Notes: generated by a model not told the origin, from the letters alone. A stretch of 64,000 nucleotides of DNA from Asaia lannensis NBRC 102526 (GCF_024054035.1 NZ_JAMXQU010000002.1:62001-126000); one strand, 5' to 3'; positions 8,641 to 18,381 are shown, counted from the stretch's first letter. Program-made: numbers and translations.

Positions 8641-9561
8641 ATGACGCGCCAGAGCGTGCCCCATACCGATATACGCGCGCATGGCTGGGTCGCACGCCTG
8701 CCGGATAGCCTGCGTCCCTACGTGCTGCTCGCCCGTCTCGACCGTCCGGTCGGTACATGGCTGCTCCTGCTGCCAGGCATATGGGGAATCGAACTGGCCC
8801 AAGGCGCGACGCCCGCGCGACAGGCTGTGCTCATCGTGCTTTTCGCACTCGGCTCTCTGGCCATGCGTTCGGCGGGCTGTGTGGTCAACGATATCTGGGA
8901 TCGCAAGATCGATGCACAGGTTGCCAGAACGGCCGGTCGTCCGCTCGCCAGCGGCGCCCTTTCGGTACGACAGGCGCTAATCGCTCTTGCCCTGCTTCTG
9001 GCCATCGGTGCGTTCGTTCTCTTTCAGCTTCCTCCGATCTGCTGGGCTCTCGCCCCGGTCGCACTCCTTCTCGTCGGGCTTTATCCTGCGGCCAAGAGAG
9101 TCACATGGTGGCCTCAACTGGTCATGGGATTTACCTTCGGTTTTGGCGCTCCCATGGGCTATGCGGCAAGTGCTGGCAGGCTCGATGGCGTATGTGCGCT
9201 TCTCTACGCGGGTACCATTCTGTGGCAGCTTGGCTTCGATACGATCTACGGCTTTCAGGACATGGATGACGATGCGCGTATCGGTGTGCGTTCCACCTCA
9301 CGCCTGTGGGCCAGCCGGGCCCGTCCGTTCATTGCCTCATGCTATGGCGCAGCGATTATATGTATTACCGCTGCCATGGCGCTTGCAGGGCTGCACTGGA
9401 GCGCATGGCCCATCGCCGCACTGGCGTTTGTGCTGCTCCTGCGCCAGATCGGCCAGATCGATATTCATAACCCGGCCCTCTGCCTGAAGCTGTTTCGTCA
9501 GAACGTTCCTTTCGGCATGCTCCTCGCTCTTGCTCTGATCTGCGGGCGTCTCTTCCAGTGA
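8641..9561 (+). CDS. ubiA: 4-hydroxybenzoate polyprenyltransferase
   Basis: UbiA attaches the polyprenyl tail to 4-hydroxybenzoate in ubiquinone synthesis; ubiquinone is the respiratory quinone of acetic acid bacteria. Both Asp-rich prenyltransferase motifs are visible: NDIWDRKID in the first half and DMDDDARIG in the second. Several hydrophobic helices fit the usual integral membrane topology. I chose the ATG at 8641 because GGAGAG lies 4-5 bases upstream; ATGs at 8611 and 8629 are alternatives with poorer sites. The product is 306 residues. It overlaps the next gene by 4 bases. Confidence 0.94.
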   Translation: MTRQSVPHTDIRAHGWVARLPDSLRPYVLLARLDRPVGTWLLLLPGIWGIELAQGATPARQAVLIVLFALGSLAMRSAGCVVNDIWDRKIDAQVARTAGRPLASGALSVRQALIALALLLAIGAFVLFQLPPICWALAPVALLLVGLYPAAKRVTWWPQLVMGFTFGFGAPMGYAASAGRLDGVCALLYAGTILWQLGFDTIYGFQDMDDDARIGVRSTSRLWASRARPFIASCYGAAIICITAAMALAGLHWSAWPIAALAFVLLLRQIGQIDIHNPALCLKLFRQNVPFGMLLALALICGRLFQ

Positions 9562-10208
9562 AGAACCCGGCAGCATTCATCACCGGGCAGACGATCGTCG
9601 AAACCGCACCACTGGTGCCGGAATTGCGCCTTCACCTCGCAAGTGAGATCACACCCATCTGGCAGGCGACCGAAACGCATCTTGCCGAGATGAATATCGA
9701 GCCGCCCTTCTGGGCCTTCGCATGGCCGGGCAGTCAGCTTCTCGCCCGATGGATCCTCGATCATCCCCAGAGCGTGTCAGGCAGGAAAGTACTGGATTTC
9801 GCCTGTGGCGGCGGACTGGCCGGCATTGCCTGCGCCCATGCCGGGGCCGATGAAGTATTCGTCAACGATATCGATCCCCTTGCTCTTGAGGCTGCCTGCC
9901 TCAACGCCTTGCTGAACGGTCTCACGGTCATACCGCGCGCAGGCGATCTCGTTGGACGCGTGCCGGAAGGGATCGATCTGCTGTTATGCGGCGATGTCTG
10001 TTACAACCAGCAGATGGCAGACAGGATCGTTCCCTGGCTTCGCGATTGTGCAAGGACGATGGAAGTCTGGATGGCCGATCCCGGACGCCCCTACGCCCCC
10101 AGGGAGGGCGTGGAAATACTCACTCTATCGGTTCTGCCCACCACAATGGAGCTGGAGGGCAAGACAGCACGCGAAACGCGCCTCTGCCGTATCCTGCCTG
10201 ACGCCTGA
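9558..10208 (+). CDS. class I SAM-dependent methyltransferase (protein lysine methyltransferase-like)
   Basis: A 216-residue Rossmann-fold methyltransferase. Motif I reads VLDFACGGGLAGIACAHAG, followed by the acidic VNDIDPLALEA strand and LLLCGDVCYN. The N-terminal PPFWAFAWPGSQLLARW segment resembles the methyltransferase-16/ETFB-lysine methyltransferase group, which modifies proteins, but the substrate here is unknown. It starts with GTG inside the ubiA stop (GTGA overlap), so translation is probably coupled to ubiA. Function beyond methyl transfer is inference. Confidence 0.8.
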   Translation: MKNPAAFITGQTIVETAPLVPELRLHLASEITPIWQATETHLAEMNIEPPFWAFAWPGSQLLARWILDHPQSVSGRKVLDFACGGGLAGIACAHAGADEVFVNDIDPLALEAACLNALLNGLTVIPRAGDLVGRVPEGIDLLLCGDVCYNQQMADRIVPWLRDCARTMEVWMADPGRPYAPREGVEILTLSVLPTTMELEGKTARETRLCRILPDA

Positions 10209-10299
10209 TATTTCCACCGATACGGGGAATATAGACATCACTCAATCGGCTATCGGTGCGCCCGGATCGGGCACGAAACAGCGATAACCGGACCTATAC

Positions 10300-11676
10300 T
10301 CAAACCGGGGATATCTCGGCCTTTTTCCTCTTGAGACCTCGTGCGAGGCTCAGAGCGGCCCCCAGCCACGCAATCAGCATGGCGCAGAACAGACAGAGCG
10401 TGGAGGCATGGGTGCTGAAACGGAACACGCTCGCAACCAGCAACGCGCCCAGTGTCTGGCCACCCAGACGGGCCACGGAAACGAGCCCGCTCGCACTCCC
10501 CTCGCGGCCGCGTGGGGCTGCAAGCATCATGACCCTGTTATTGGGCGGCTGGAACATGCCGAAACCCGACCCGGCCAGCCAGGTACGCCAGATAATATTG
10601 AGGCTCGAGGCGTCGGGCGGCAGGGACCACAAAAGCGCGAAGCCGCACCCCGTAATCGCGAGCCCGATACTGGAGAGCAGCACCGCCGGCACGCGATCGG
10701 TCCACCGACCGATCAGGAACGACATTCCGGCCACACCGACAGCCCATGGCGTGATGAGAAATCCGGTCACCGTTGCAGGCCGGTGAAATACGGTCTCAAG
10801 CGTGAACGGCATGGCGATGATAAAGAAATTCGATGCCACAAAGCCGATCAGCCCGACGATGAACGCGATAAGAAAGGTCGGTATTCCAAGCAGATCCACA
10901 GGCACGACGGGCTCGCTGCGACCGCGCTGATAATGCAGAAGCGCCATCCAGCAGGCGACCCCCAGCCCCGAAAGCGCCAGAGCGCTCAGCAGACCGCCAT
11001 GCACGGCGTCGTCTACGCCGATCACTGTCAGGGTGAACGCCGCGATCGTCAGCACGACAGCCGGCAGATCGACCGGTTTTTCCGATTTCGGCGTAACCGG
11101 CAGCGCAACGCTGGCCAGACCGAGTGCAGCAAGACCAAGCGGCACATTGATCCAGAAAATCCACGGCCATGGGGCCACAGACATGACGAGCGATCCGACG
11201 GTCGGCCCCAGTGCGACGCCCGTGCCGATGATCAGCCCGTTCAGCGACAGCCCTTTGCCCAGCGCCTCCTTGGGATAGATAAAGCGGATCAGGGCGATGG
11301 CGACGCTCATGATGCTCGCGCCACCGACACCCTGAAGGGCGCGCGATAGCGCCAGTTCGAGCAGGGTATGCGACATGGCGCATAATACAGAGGCCACAAG
11401 AAATATCGCTATTCCCAGACGGCACATGCGCGCAAAGCCGATACGCGCCCCGATGGATGCGAGGGGCAAAAGCATCGAGAGCGAGGCGAGCTGATAGGCA
11501 TTGATCACCCAGATCGATTGCGAAGACGCAATATGCAGATCATGCGCGATACTGGGGAGCGCCACATTGGCAACGGCGTAATCGAGCACCGACAGAAGCA
11601 CGGCCAGAGCGACGGCAAGCATCGCCCTGACACGTTCGGCACCGTATAATCCATCTCCTGTCGGTGCGTTGCTCAT
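10300..11676 (-). CDS. MFS drug exporter, DHA2 (EmrB/QacA/SmvA) type
   Basis: A 458-residue major facilitator protein with about 14 predicted helices, the size of DHA2 drug:H+ antiporters. It shows the motif-C-like LSVLDYAVANVALPSI helix 1, a QSIWVINAYQLA helix 2 and the LQGVGGASIMSVAIALIR segment. It closes with a basic tail (RGLKRKKAE). The ATG at 11676 starts one base after the stop of the dienelactone hydrolase gene, so the pair is coupled. Longer in-frame starts up to 11871 lie inside that upstream gene and were rejected. The substrate is unknown; the hydrolase partner suggests export or detoxification of an organic compound, which is inference. Confidence 0.85.
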   Translation of the reverse strand: MSNAPTGDGLYGAERVRAMLAVALAVLLSVLDYAVANVALPSIAHDLHIASSQSIWVINAYQLASLSMLLPLASIGARIGFARMCRLGIAIFLVASVLCAMSHTLLELALSRALQGVGGASIMSVAIALIRFIYPKEALGKGLSLNGLIIGTGVALGPTVGSLVMSVAPWPWIFWINVPLGLAALGLASVALPVTPKSEKPVDLPAVVLTIAAFTLTVIGVDDAVHGGLLSALALSGLGVACWMALLHYQRGRSEPVVPVDLLGIPTFLIAFIVGLIGFVASNFFIIAMPFTLETVFHRPATVTGFLITPWAVGVAGMSFLIGRWTDRVPAVLLSSIGLAITGCGFALLWSLPPDASSLNIIWRTWLAGSGFGMFQPPNNRVMMLAAPRGREGSASGLVSVARLGGQTLGALLVASVFRFSTHASTLCLFCAMLIAWLGAALSLARGLKRKKAEISPV

Positions 11677-11677
11677 T

Positions 11678-12427
11678 TCAGGGCTGGGCGATGAAAACAC
11701 GCTGGAAGAGCGCGTTGGTCCAGAGCATCCCCTGCAGGAAAAGAGCCGCATCGAAACGCGGCGCGCCATCGCGCAGGAAGGCATGCTGGCCATCGACCTC
11801 ATGCCATTCGAGCGCCACCGAGGCTTCCTCAAGCGCATCACGTATCTGGCGTCGTCCCTCATAAGGCACATGCGGGTCGTGGCGCCCCCAGACCATCATG
11901 AGTTCACCGCTGATTTCGCCTGCGCGTGCAAGCGTCTTGTCCTCGCGTTCTCCGCCAAGTGTTCCGGTGTGAAGATCGGTCGCATAGAAACAGGCCGTGG
12001 CCTCGATGGACGGATGCAGCGCCGCACGAAACGCAAGATGGCCACCAAGACAGACACCGAAGGCGCCGAAACGACCGCTACAGGCCTCATGCACGCTCAG
12101 CCAGTTCATCAGCGCCTCGTTGTCGCTGTCGAACTGTCCGATCGGCTTGGTATATTTGAGTTCGTTTCCACGATCCGTCCCCGGCTTGTCATAGGCCAGA
12201 ACGCAACCGGGCGCTTCGTACTCGTGATAGACTTCAGGCACGGCGACGAGATAGCCCTGCCCTGCAATCATCGATGCAAGGCGTTCGATCGGCGCCGTAA
12301 CCTGGTAGATTTCCGAAAACAGCAGAATAGCCGGAAACCGCCCGGGGCGCGTCGGGCGGAACAGGTGCACGCGCATCTTCCCTGTCGGGGTGTCGATATC
12401 GATATCTTCATCGGTACGGATCAGCAC
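11678..12427 (-). CDS. dienelactone hydrolase family protein
   Basis: A 249-residue alpha/beta hydrolase of the dienelactone hydrolase family. The nucleophile elbow is G-V-C-L-G-G, with cysteine as in classical dienelactone hydrolases. The acid lies in VWGRHDPHVP and the catalytic histidine in DGQHAFL. No signal peptide is seen, so it is cytoplasmic. There are no chlorocatechol or protocatechuate pathway genes around, so the true ester or lactone substrate is unknown. It is followed immediately by the MFS exporter gene. Confidence 0.85.
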   Translation of the reverse strand: MLIRTDEDIDIDTPTGKMRVHLFRPTRPGRFPAILLFSEIYQVTAPIERLASMIAGQGYLVAVPEVYHEYEAPGCVLAYDKPGTDRGNELKYTKPIGQFDSDNEALMNWLSVHEACSGRFGAFGVCLGGHLAFRAALHPSIEATACFYATDLHTGTLGGEREDKTLARAGEISGELMMVWGRHDPHVPYEGRRQIRDALEEASVALEWHEVDGQHAFLRDGAPRFDAALFLQGMLWTNALFQRVFIAQP

Positions 12428-12686
12428 GGAAAGCTCCTATGGCAGTGTGCGAGTCGGTAAAACCGGCATCTGTAGGACCTCGTGCATAATGCGTCTGTCA
12501 GGGCCGCGCCATGCCTTGCCCGATTTGCGACTCGCGGCAGTGCGTTTTGCGCCTTTGGATCGATCCAGAATTAACCTCAGGAAAGATCAGGCGTGGCGCG
12601 GTCTGTAAGATTTCTGCCCAATATGTGAACATGCAGAACGTATCCGCAGCGTTGACAGAACCCCCTGCCAGTCCCGAGATCGCGTC

Positions 12687-14027
12687 ATGTCTGCGCTCTT
12701 CGCCATCTCACTCGCCACCGCCGCGATCGTCGCGATCGTCGTTCTCATCGCCTTTCTCAGGCTCAACCCGTTCATCGTCCTGTTCACGACATCGCTGGCT
12801 CTGGCTCTGGCCGCTGGCATGCCTGCGGACAAGGTCGTGAAATCCTTCGAAGAAGGCGCGGGCCATGTGCTCGGCCATGTCGGCACCGTCATCGCGCTGG
12901 GCACCATGCTCGGCAAGATGCTGGCTGAATCGGGCGGTGCGGACAGAATCGCGCTGACCATCTCGAACAGGGCCGGACGGTCGCGCGTCGACTGGGCCAT
13001 GATGATCATCGGCCTGCTGATCGGTCTGCCGGTGTTTTTCGAGGTCGGCTTCGTCCTGCTTATCCCGCTTGCCTTCGTTCTCGCCGCACGCACCGACACG
13101 CCGCTTTTACGCGTGGCCCTGCCCATGGGCGCTGCGCTGTCGGTCACACACGCCATGATCCCGCCTCATCCGGCGACACTGCTGGCGCTCTCGGCCTATC
13201 ATGCCAATACCGGCCATACGATCTTTCTCGGCATTCTGATCGGCACGCCGATTGCGATTATCGCCGGGCCGCTTTTTGCACGCTTCATCGCACCGCGTGT
13301 GCCTCTGACCGAGGCGAACCCGCTGGCCGAGCAATTCGTGAACCGTGAGCCACCCAAGAACATGCCGGGCTTCGGGATCACGGTCTTCACCATTCTCTCC
13401 CCTGTCGTGCTCATGCTGATCGCCTCGATAGCCGATCGCGTTTCCACACCGGGCACCGGGCTGAACACCGCACTGCACTTCGTGGGCAATACCGATATCG
13501 CGCTCGTGCTCGCCGTCATTCTTTCTTTCTATGTGCTGGGTCTGGCACGGGGTTTCTCGCGCGAGACGATCCTGCGCTTTACCAATGAGTGTCTGGGCCC
13601 GACTGCCCTCATCATGCTGCTGGTGGGGGCTGGCGGCGGTTTCGGGCGTGAACTGGTCGATAGCGGCGTGTCCAAGGTCATCACCGATACAGCGCTCAAC
13701 TTCCATGTTCCCATACTGGTGCTTGGCTGGCTTCTGGCCGTGATCGTTCGCGTGGCCTGTGGGTCGGCAACTGTCGCCATGAGCACGGCATCGAGCATAG
13801 CAGGGCCGATCCTGCTCAAGAGCCACGGTGTCTCGCCCGAACTCATGGTGCTTGTCACCGGCGCCGGATCGGTGGCTTTCGGCCCGATGAACGATGCAGG
13901 GTTCTGGCAGATCAAGGAGTATCTGGGTCTGACGGTCCCGCAGACCATCAAGACATGGTGCACGATCGAAACCCTCATCGCCTTTCTGGGGCTCGGTTTC
14001 TGCCTCGTGGCATCGATGTTCGTCTGA
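12687..14027 (+). CDS. GntP family gluconate/organic acid:H+ symporter
   Basis: A 446-residue integral membrane protein of the GntP family (gluconate, 3-hydroxybutyrate and related hydroxy-acid permeases). Family features are EEGAGHVLGHVGTVIALGTMLGKML near the N-terminus, GLPVFFEVGFVLLIPL and THAMIPPHPATL in the middle, and a C-terminal GAGSVAFGPMNDAGFWQIKEY. Gluconate uptake would suit an acetic acid bacterium, but no gluconate kinase or regulator is adjacent, so the substrate is not fixed. It stands alone, with a stem-loop just after the stop. Confidence 0.9.
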   Translation: MSALFAISLATAAIVAIVVLIAFLRLNPFIVLFTTSLALALAAGMPADKVVKSFEEGAGHVLGHVGTVIALGTMLGKMLAESGGADRIALTISNRAGRSRVDWAMMIIGLLIGLPVFFEVGFVLLIPLAFVLAARTDTPLLRVALPMGAALSVTHAMIPPHPATLLALSAYHANTGHTIFLGILIGTPIAIIAGPLFARFIAPRVPLTEANPLAEQFVNREPPKNMPGFGITVFTILSPVVLMLIASIADRVSTPGTGLNTALHFVGNTDIALVLAVILSFYVLGLARGFSRETILRFTNECLGPTALIMLLVGAGGGFGRELVDSGVSKVITDTALNFHVPILVLGWLLAVIVRVACGSATVAMSTASSIAGPILLKSHGVSPELMVLVTGAGSVAFGPMNDAGFWQIKEYLGLTVPQTIKTWCTIETLIAFLGLGFCLVASMFV

Positions 14028-14030
14028 TAC

Positions 14031-14060
14031 GACACGAGGCGGGATTACCCCGCCTCGTCA
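14031..14060. terminator. stem-loop between convergent genes
   Basis: ACGAGGCGGG (14034-14043) pairs with CCCGCCTCGT (14049-14058): a perfect 10-bp stem with a 5-base loop, just after the permease stop and before the convergent hydrolase stop. It lacks a T-run, so terminator function is likely but not certain. Confidence 0.55.
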
Positions 14061-14086
14061 TACCGCAGGTCGGCAGTCCGCCTTTG

Positions 14087-14683
14087 TCAGTTCCCGACTG
14101 TGTCGAGAAAGGCCGATGCAGTCATCGGGCGCGAGAACATGGGATAGGTATAGGCGATTGCGGCTTCATGCTGCTCTTTGGAGAGAGTCGCCGTACAATC
14201 CGTCAGAGTCACCACATCGTAGCCAAGCTCGTAGGCGGTACGCATGGTGGATTCCACGCAGCAATCCGTCAGAAATCCCCCCAGGGCGACACGGGTGATG
14301 CCGTTATGGCGGAGAATGAAATCCAGATTGGTGCTGGCAAAGCTGCACAGACCACGCTTGCCGGAAACGATCAGATCTTCCGGTGCGGGTGCAAGCGCAT
14401 CGATAATCTGCGCGCCCCACTCTCCTTCGATAAAAGCGTTCGTGGCCTTCACCCCGGCGAGAATACCGTACGGCTCGGCAGGGAGTTCCGGATATCCTTT
14501 GGCGAACGCAATAGGCACCCAGACGATCTTCACACCTTTCGCACGCGCCTCCCTGACCAGAGCGATCGTGCGGTCGATCATGCCGGTCCGGGCAATCTCG
14601 GCCTTCACGCCGTCATGCAGCGCACCGCCCTCCGTGACGAAATCGTTCTGATATTCGATCAGCACAAGAGCGGTCTGGCTCAC
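14087..14683 (-). CDS. isochorismatase-family cysteine hydrolase
   Basis: A 198-residue isochorismatase-like hydrolase with the complete catalytic triad: D14 in IEYQNDF, K109 in VSGKRG and the nucleophile C142 in GGFLTDCCVEST. These enzymes hydrolyse amides or enol ethers (nicotinamide, ureidoacrylate, N-carbamoyl compounds). Substrate cannot be assigned. The ATG overlaps the der stop by 4 bases, making it the last gene of the yfgM-bamB-der transcript. That is unusual company and gives no functional hint. Confidence 0.85.
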   Translation of the reverse strand: MSQTALVLIEYQNDFVTEGGALHDGVKAEIARTGMIDRTIALVREARAKGVKIVWVPIAFAKGYPELPAEPYGILAGVKATNAFIEGEWGAQIIDALAPAPEDLIVSGKRGLCSFASTNLDFILRHNGITRVALGGFLTDCCVESTMRTAYELGYDVVTLTDCTATLSKEQHEAAIAYTYPMFSRPMTASAFLDTVGN

Positions 14684-16086
14684 GACTTGTTCTCCGCATA
14701 AGGATTCTTGGTGCCACGCAGCTGCAGGCGGATCGGGGTGCCGGGCAGATGGAAGGTTTCACGCAGCCCGTTCACCAGATAGCGTTTGTACGCATCCGGC
14801 AGCAGTTCGGCGCGCGTGCCGAACAGGATGAAGGTCGGGGGCCGCGACTTGGCCTGCGTCATGTAACGCAACTTGAGGCGTCGACCATCGACCAGAGGCG
14901 GCTGGTGACGCTCGAGAGCCGCTTCGAACCAGCGATTGAGCTCACCTGTCGTCACGCGGCTGTTCCAGACTTCATGAGCACGACGCACGGCGGGGAGAAG
15001 CTTGTTTACCCCGGCACCGGTCAGGGCGGAGAACGTCACAACCGGAATACCGCGCATCTGGGCGAGCGATGTCTCGATGCGATCCGCAATGGCCTGACGC
15101 GTGGCGGCGCGGTCTTCGACGGCATCCCATTTGTTCAGGGCCAGAACGCAGGCGCGTCCTTCGCGCTCGATCAGTCGGGCAATCTGCAGGTCCTGCTCAT
15201 GCACACCGAGTGTTGCATCGAGCGTAAGGACCACCACCTCGGCCATTTTCAGCGCCTCGATGGACGCCGAAACGGACATGCGTTCCAGATCTTTCTCGAT
15301 ACGCGCCTTGCGACGCAATCCGGCCGTATCGACAAGCTGGATCGGGCCGACATCGTCATGAAGCGAGACGGAAATGGAATCGCGCGTCAGTCCAGGCTCA
15401 GGACCCGTGATCATACGCTCTTCACCGAGCAGACAGTTCAGGAGCGTCGACTTGCCTGCATTCGGCCGACCGACAATGGCAAGACGCAGCGGTCCGGCGG
15501 GACGCTCTTCGATTTCCTCGCCATCCTCATCGAGCGGCTTGGCACGGGATCTCGGCTTTTCGCGCACGCGCTCGCCTTCCGGCAGACGGTCGGCAATTTC
15601 ACCCATGAGATGGGCAATGCCCTCGCCATGCTCGGCGGACAGGGCAAGCGGCGTGCCCAGACCCAGCGAATAGGCTTCGAGCACTTCATTAGAAGCCGAA
15701 GACCCTTCTGCCTTGTTGGCCAGCAGCAGCACCTTCTTGTTCTGCTTGCGCAGCCAGGCGGCGAAATGCTTGTCGGCAGGTGTCACACCGGCACGGGCAT
15801 CGATGCAGAACAGGACCAGATCGGCCTGCGCCACAGCAGATTCGGAAGAAGCACGCATACGACCGAACAGCGTATCGGGTGCGGCCTCTTCAAGCCCTGC
15901 CGTATCGATCAGGCGCACCTTGCGCCCGCGTAGCAGGGCTTCTCCTTCCTTGCGATCGCGTGTCACGCCCGGCATGTCAGACACGATGGCCTGACGCCGC
16001 CCTACAAGTCGGTTGAAGAGAGTCGATTTACCGACATTGGGTCGCCCGGCGATAACAACGAGCGGAAGAGAAGAAGTGTCAGTCAC
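14680..16086 (-). CDS. der: ribosome biogenesis GTPase Der (EngA)
   Basis: Der is an essential tandem-domain GTPase for 50S subunit maturation. The 468-residue product has two G domains: the first with GRPNVGKST at about 14-22 and DTAGLEEAAP, the second with GRPNAGKST, DTAGLRRKARIEKDLE and NKWD. A KH-like domain follows (LKLRYMTQAKSRPPTFILFGTR). The first-domain G4 motif is NKAE instead of NKxD, a variant I recall from other alphaproteobacteria. It follows bamB by 3 bases, the common alphaproteobacterial order. Confidence 0.96.
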   Translation of the reverse strand: MTDTSSLPLVVIAGRPNVGKSTLFNRLVGRRQAIVSDMPGVTRDRKEGEALLRGRKVRLIDTAGLEEAAPDTLFGRMRASSESAVAQADLVLFCIDARAGVTPADKHFAAWLRKQNKKVLLLANKAEGSSASNEVLEAYSLGLGTPLALSAEHGEGIAHLMGEIADRLPEGERVREKPRSRAKPLDEDGEEIEERPAGPLRLAIVGRPNAGKSTLLNCLLGEERMITGPEPGLTRDSISVSLHDDVGPIQLVDTAGLRRKARIEKDLERMSVSASIEALKMAEVVVLTLDATLGVHEQDLQIARLIEREGRACVLALNKWDAVEDRAATRQAIADRIETSLAQMRGIPVVTFSALTGAGVNKLLPAVRRAHEVWNSRVTTGELNRWFEAALERHQPPLVDGRRLKLRYMTQAKSRPPTFILFGTRAELLPDAYKRYLVNGLRETFHLPGTPIRLQLRGTKNPYAENKS

Positions 16087-16089
16087 GGA

Positions 16090-17481
16090 TTAACCATATG
16101 CATTGAGATTGCCATCCGTGGACAGCACAAGAACCTTGCCGTCACAGATGATGGGTTCGACCAGAGTCGGGGTTTTCGTCTTGAGTGCCGTATCGGCCTT
16201 GCCCGTCACAGCATCGACGACCTGCATACCTGTCTCTTCGAAAGAAGACACGCAAACAAGTTTGCCGTCGGCCATCACCGGTCCGAACCAGGTGATGGCG
16301 TTTTTCTGCTTCGCCTCGTCCTTGAAACGACGCAGATCATGAATCCAGCGCACATGGCCGGACAGACGATCGACGCAGGCAAGCTGCTGATCGGAAGAGA
16401 CGATATAGAGCCAGTCGCCCACGATCAGCGGCGTATTCTGTCCGCTCGCCTCACGTTCCCACAGACGACGGCCCGAGCGCATGTCGATCGCAACCAGCAC
16501 CTTGGACAGCGAAATGGCGTAGGCCGTACCGTCCTTGATGACCGGTGCACCGCGCACGCAGGCCAGATCGAGCATCGCACCGCGTCCGTTCGAGCCGCCA
16601 AGACTGTCGCTCCAGACCAGTTCGCCCGATTCCGCACGCAGCGCCACGAGATCGCCGCTGCCGAAACCGGCCACGACCACACCGTTGGACACCGCAGGGG
16701 CGGACTGACCGAACATGACCGTATCGGCCTCGGTCGCCTGATAGGTCCAGATCTGCTCGCCGGTCTCGGCGTTCAGCGCGAAAAGACGCTCGTCGATGGT
16801 CCCGAAGAACACACGACCATCGACGATTGTCGGCGCCGAACGGCCCGGCACAACCGTCTCGGCCCGCCATTTGACCTTGCCCGTCTCGGCTCCGACGGCC
16901 ACGACCTGACCGACACCATCAACGATATAGAGCGTGTCGCCCGACAGCCCCATGCCACCACCGATATCGCTCGAACGCGACTTTCTGCCTTTGGGAATGA
17001 ACGTCCAGAGCGGGTTCATGGCAGGCCAGGTCCAGGCCTTGACGGTGCCTGCGCCATCGCGTGTGTAGATACGCCCGGCATCGATCACCGGCGGAGACTG
17101 AATGGCACCGCGCCCATTGGGGCCGAGCGCCACGAAATGCAGGAAAGCCGGCTCCGAGATGCCATGACCGATGGAACGGGACCATGCGAGGGTTGGACCG
17201 GCCCAGTTCGTGTTGAGGGCGATATGGTCGGGCACGCGACCGACAAGCGGCCATGTGGAAATGGCTTGCGGCGCAGGCAGATTGATCGGCGTATGGTCTT
17301 CCGCATCGACCACGAGCCCTGCACCTGTAGACAGCACATCGTAGCGCTTGCCTGCCAGAATGGGCTTGGGATCATCCTTGAAGATGCCGCAGCCTGTCAG
17401 CATGGCCGTGGAGGCGAGTGTCGAGCCGAGAAAGAAGCGTCGGCCGGGCTGACGCAAGGTGTTCCTGTTTTTGGTAAGCAT
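16090..17481 (-). CDS. bamB: outer membrane assembly lipoprotein BamB (PQQ-like beta-propeller)
   Basis: A 463-residue beta-propeller lipoprotein that supports the BAM complex in outer membrane protein insertion. The N-terminus has a twin-arginine-like RRFFLGS and a lipobox ending LTGC. The body repeats the PQQ-propeller blade pattern (VYIVDGVGQVVAVGAETGKVKW-type units such as RLFALNAETGEQIW and LVAIDMRSGRRLW). It lies between a YfgM-like gene and der. Its start codon overlaps the upstream stop by one base, so translation is coupled. The call rests on domain type plus conserved neighbourhood. Confidence 0.9.
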   Translation of the reverse strand: MLTKNRNTLRQPGRRFFLGSTLASTAMLTGCGIFKDDPKPILAGKRYDVLSTGAGLVVDAEDHTPINLPAPQAISTWPLVGRVPDHIALNTNWAGPTLAWSRSIGHGISEPAFLHFVALGPNGRGAIQSPPVIDAGRIYTRDGAGTVKAWTWPAMNPLWTFIPKGRKSRSSDIGGGMGLSGDTLYIVDGVGQVVAVGAETGKVKWRAETVVPGRSAPTIVDGRVFFGTIDERLFALNAETGEQIWTYQATEADTVMFGQSAPAVSNGVVVAGFGSGDLVALRAESGELVWSDSLGGSNGRGAMLDLACVRGAPVIKDGTAYAISLSKVLVAIDMRSGRRLWEREASGQNTPLIVGDWLYIVSSDQQLACVDRLSGHVRWIHDLRRFKDEAKQKNAITWFGPVMADGKLVCVSSFEETGMQVVDAVTGKADTALKTKTPTLVEPIICDGKVLVLSTDGNLNAYG

Positions 17482-18173
17482 CAGCCGGCTCCCCCGAATG
17501 TTTGTAGAAGAATGGACGCACGCTGCCTGACGCCATCCGGCGCATCGGGCGACTGGGCCAGCCCCATAAGAAGGCTGCGCGCCTCGTCATGCTGCTTGGG
17601 TGTCGCATCGGGCCGGAGGTCGAGCGCAGCCAGTCCTTCCTGAGCGAAGGCGCGCCACGGACCGGCATTGGCCGCAAGCAGCTCGAACCCCTTGCGGGTT
17701 TCAGTCGGATCGCGGTCGTCGATATGGCTGTTCAGAAGCATCAGTCTGGCCAGCGCCTGTAGCGAGGGATTCTCGTCCTTGTCGTCAACCACTCCCTGCC
17801 AGGCCTTGCGTGCGCCATCGAGATCGCCTGACTGCGCCCGGAGCTGGGCCAGCCTGATGGCGGCAAAGCCACGCGTCGCACCAAGTGCATCCTTGGCGAG
17901 GTCCGCCAGAATGGCCTCGTTCGCCTTTTCGGATTGTGCACGTGCAGCCGCATCGGGCTGCGGAGCCTGAAGCGCTTCCATGGCGGTATAATACCGTCCC
18001 GACGCTTCCGCCTGGGCCTGGTGATGGCGGTGAACCTGCCATTGCCAGCCACCCACACCGATCAGCGCAACAAGTGCAATACCGACCGCAACACCTCCGA
18101 AACGCCGGGCGGTCGCGCGCATTTCAGCTGCGCGCATTTCCGCCTGGGCCTGACTGAAAAACTCGTCTGCCAC
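17481..18173 (-). CDS. YfgM/TPR-like periplasmic-facing membrane protein
   Basis: A 230-residue protein with one N-terminal membrane helix (about residues 28-45, ending before WQWQVHRHHQ) and a helical, alanine-rich tetratricopeptide-like domain facing the periplasm. This is the YfgM architecture; YfgM works with PpiD and SecYEG on newly exported proteins. Position directly upstream of bamB and der matches E. coli yfgM-bamB-der. Sequence alone would only give a TPR-like protein, so the name depends on context. Confidence 0.8.
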   Translation of the reverse strand: MADEFFSQAQAEMRAAEMRATARRFGGVAVGIALVALIGVGGWQWQVHRHHQAQAEASGRYYTAMEALQAPQPDAAARAQSEKANEAILADLAKDALGATRGFAAIRLAQLRAQSGDLDGARKAWQGVVDDKDENPSLQALARLMLLNSHIDDRDPTETRKGFELLAANAGPWRAFAQEGLAALDLRPDATPKQHDEARSLLMGLAQSPDAPDGVRQRASILLQTFGGAG

Positions 18174-18381
18174 CGTGATCCTCTTGAGACACTAATATTT
18201 CGACCATACAGGCGCTGCGACCCTGCGGCAAATCGCTTTGTCACTGCGTTCCATACAGGACCGCAAGCACACGCGGGAACCTGTGATGAGGATATGATTT
18301 CGTACCCGACACGGTGCGAACAAACTTCAGCCACAACCGGACGTCAGAACTGGGTCCAACCCCTTATGGAGACTGCGTTTC

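Noticed and set aside
10408-11349. Long plus-strand frame of 313 codons opposite the MFS gene
   Set aside because: It is antisense to a clear 14-helix transporter; the His/Arg/Gln-rich product is the usual shadow of a GC-rich gene.
14680-16086. First G4 motif of Der is NKAE instead of NKxD
   Set aside because: I recall this as a common alphaproteobacterial variant, so it is not a defect.
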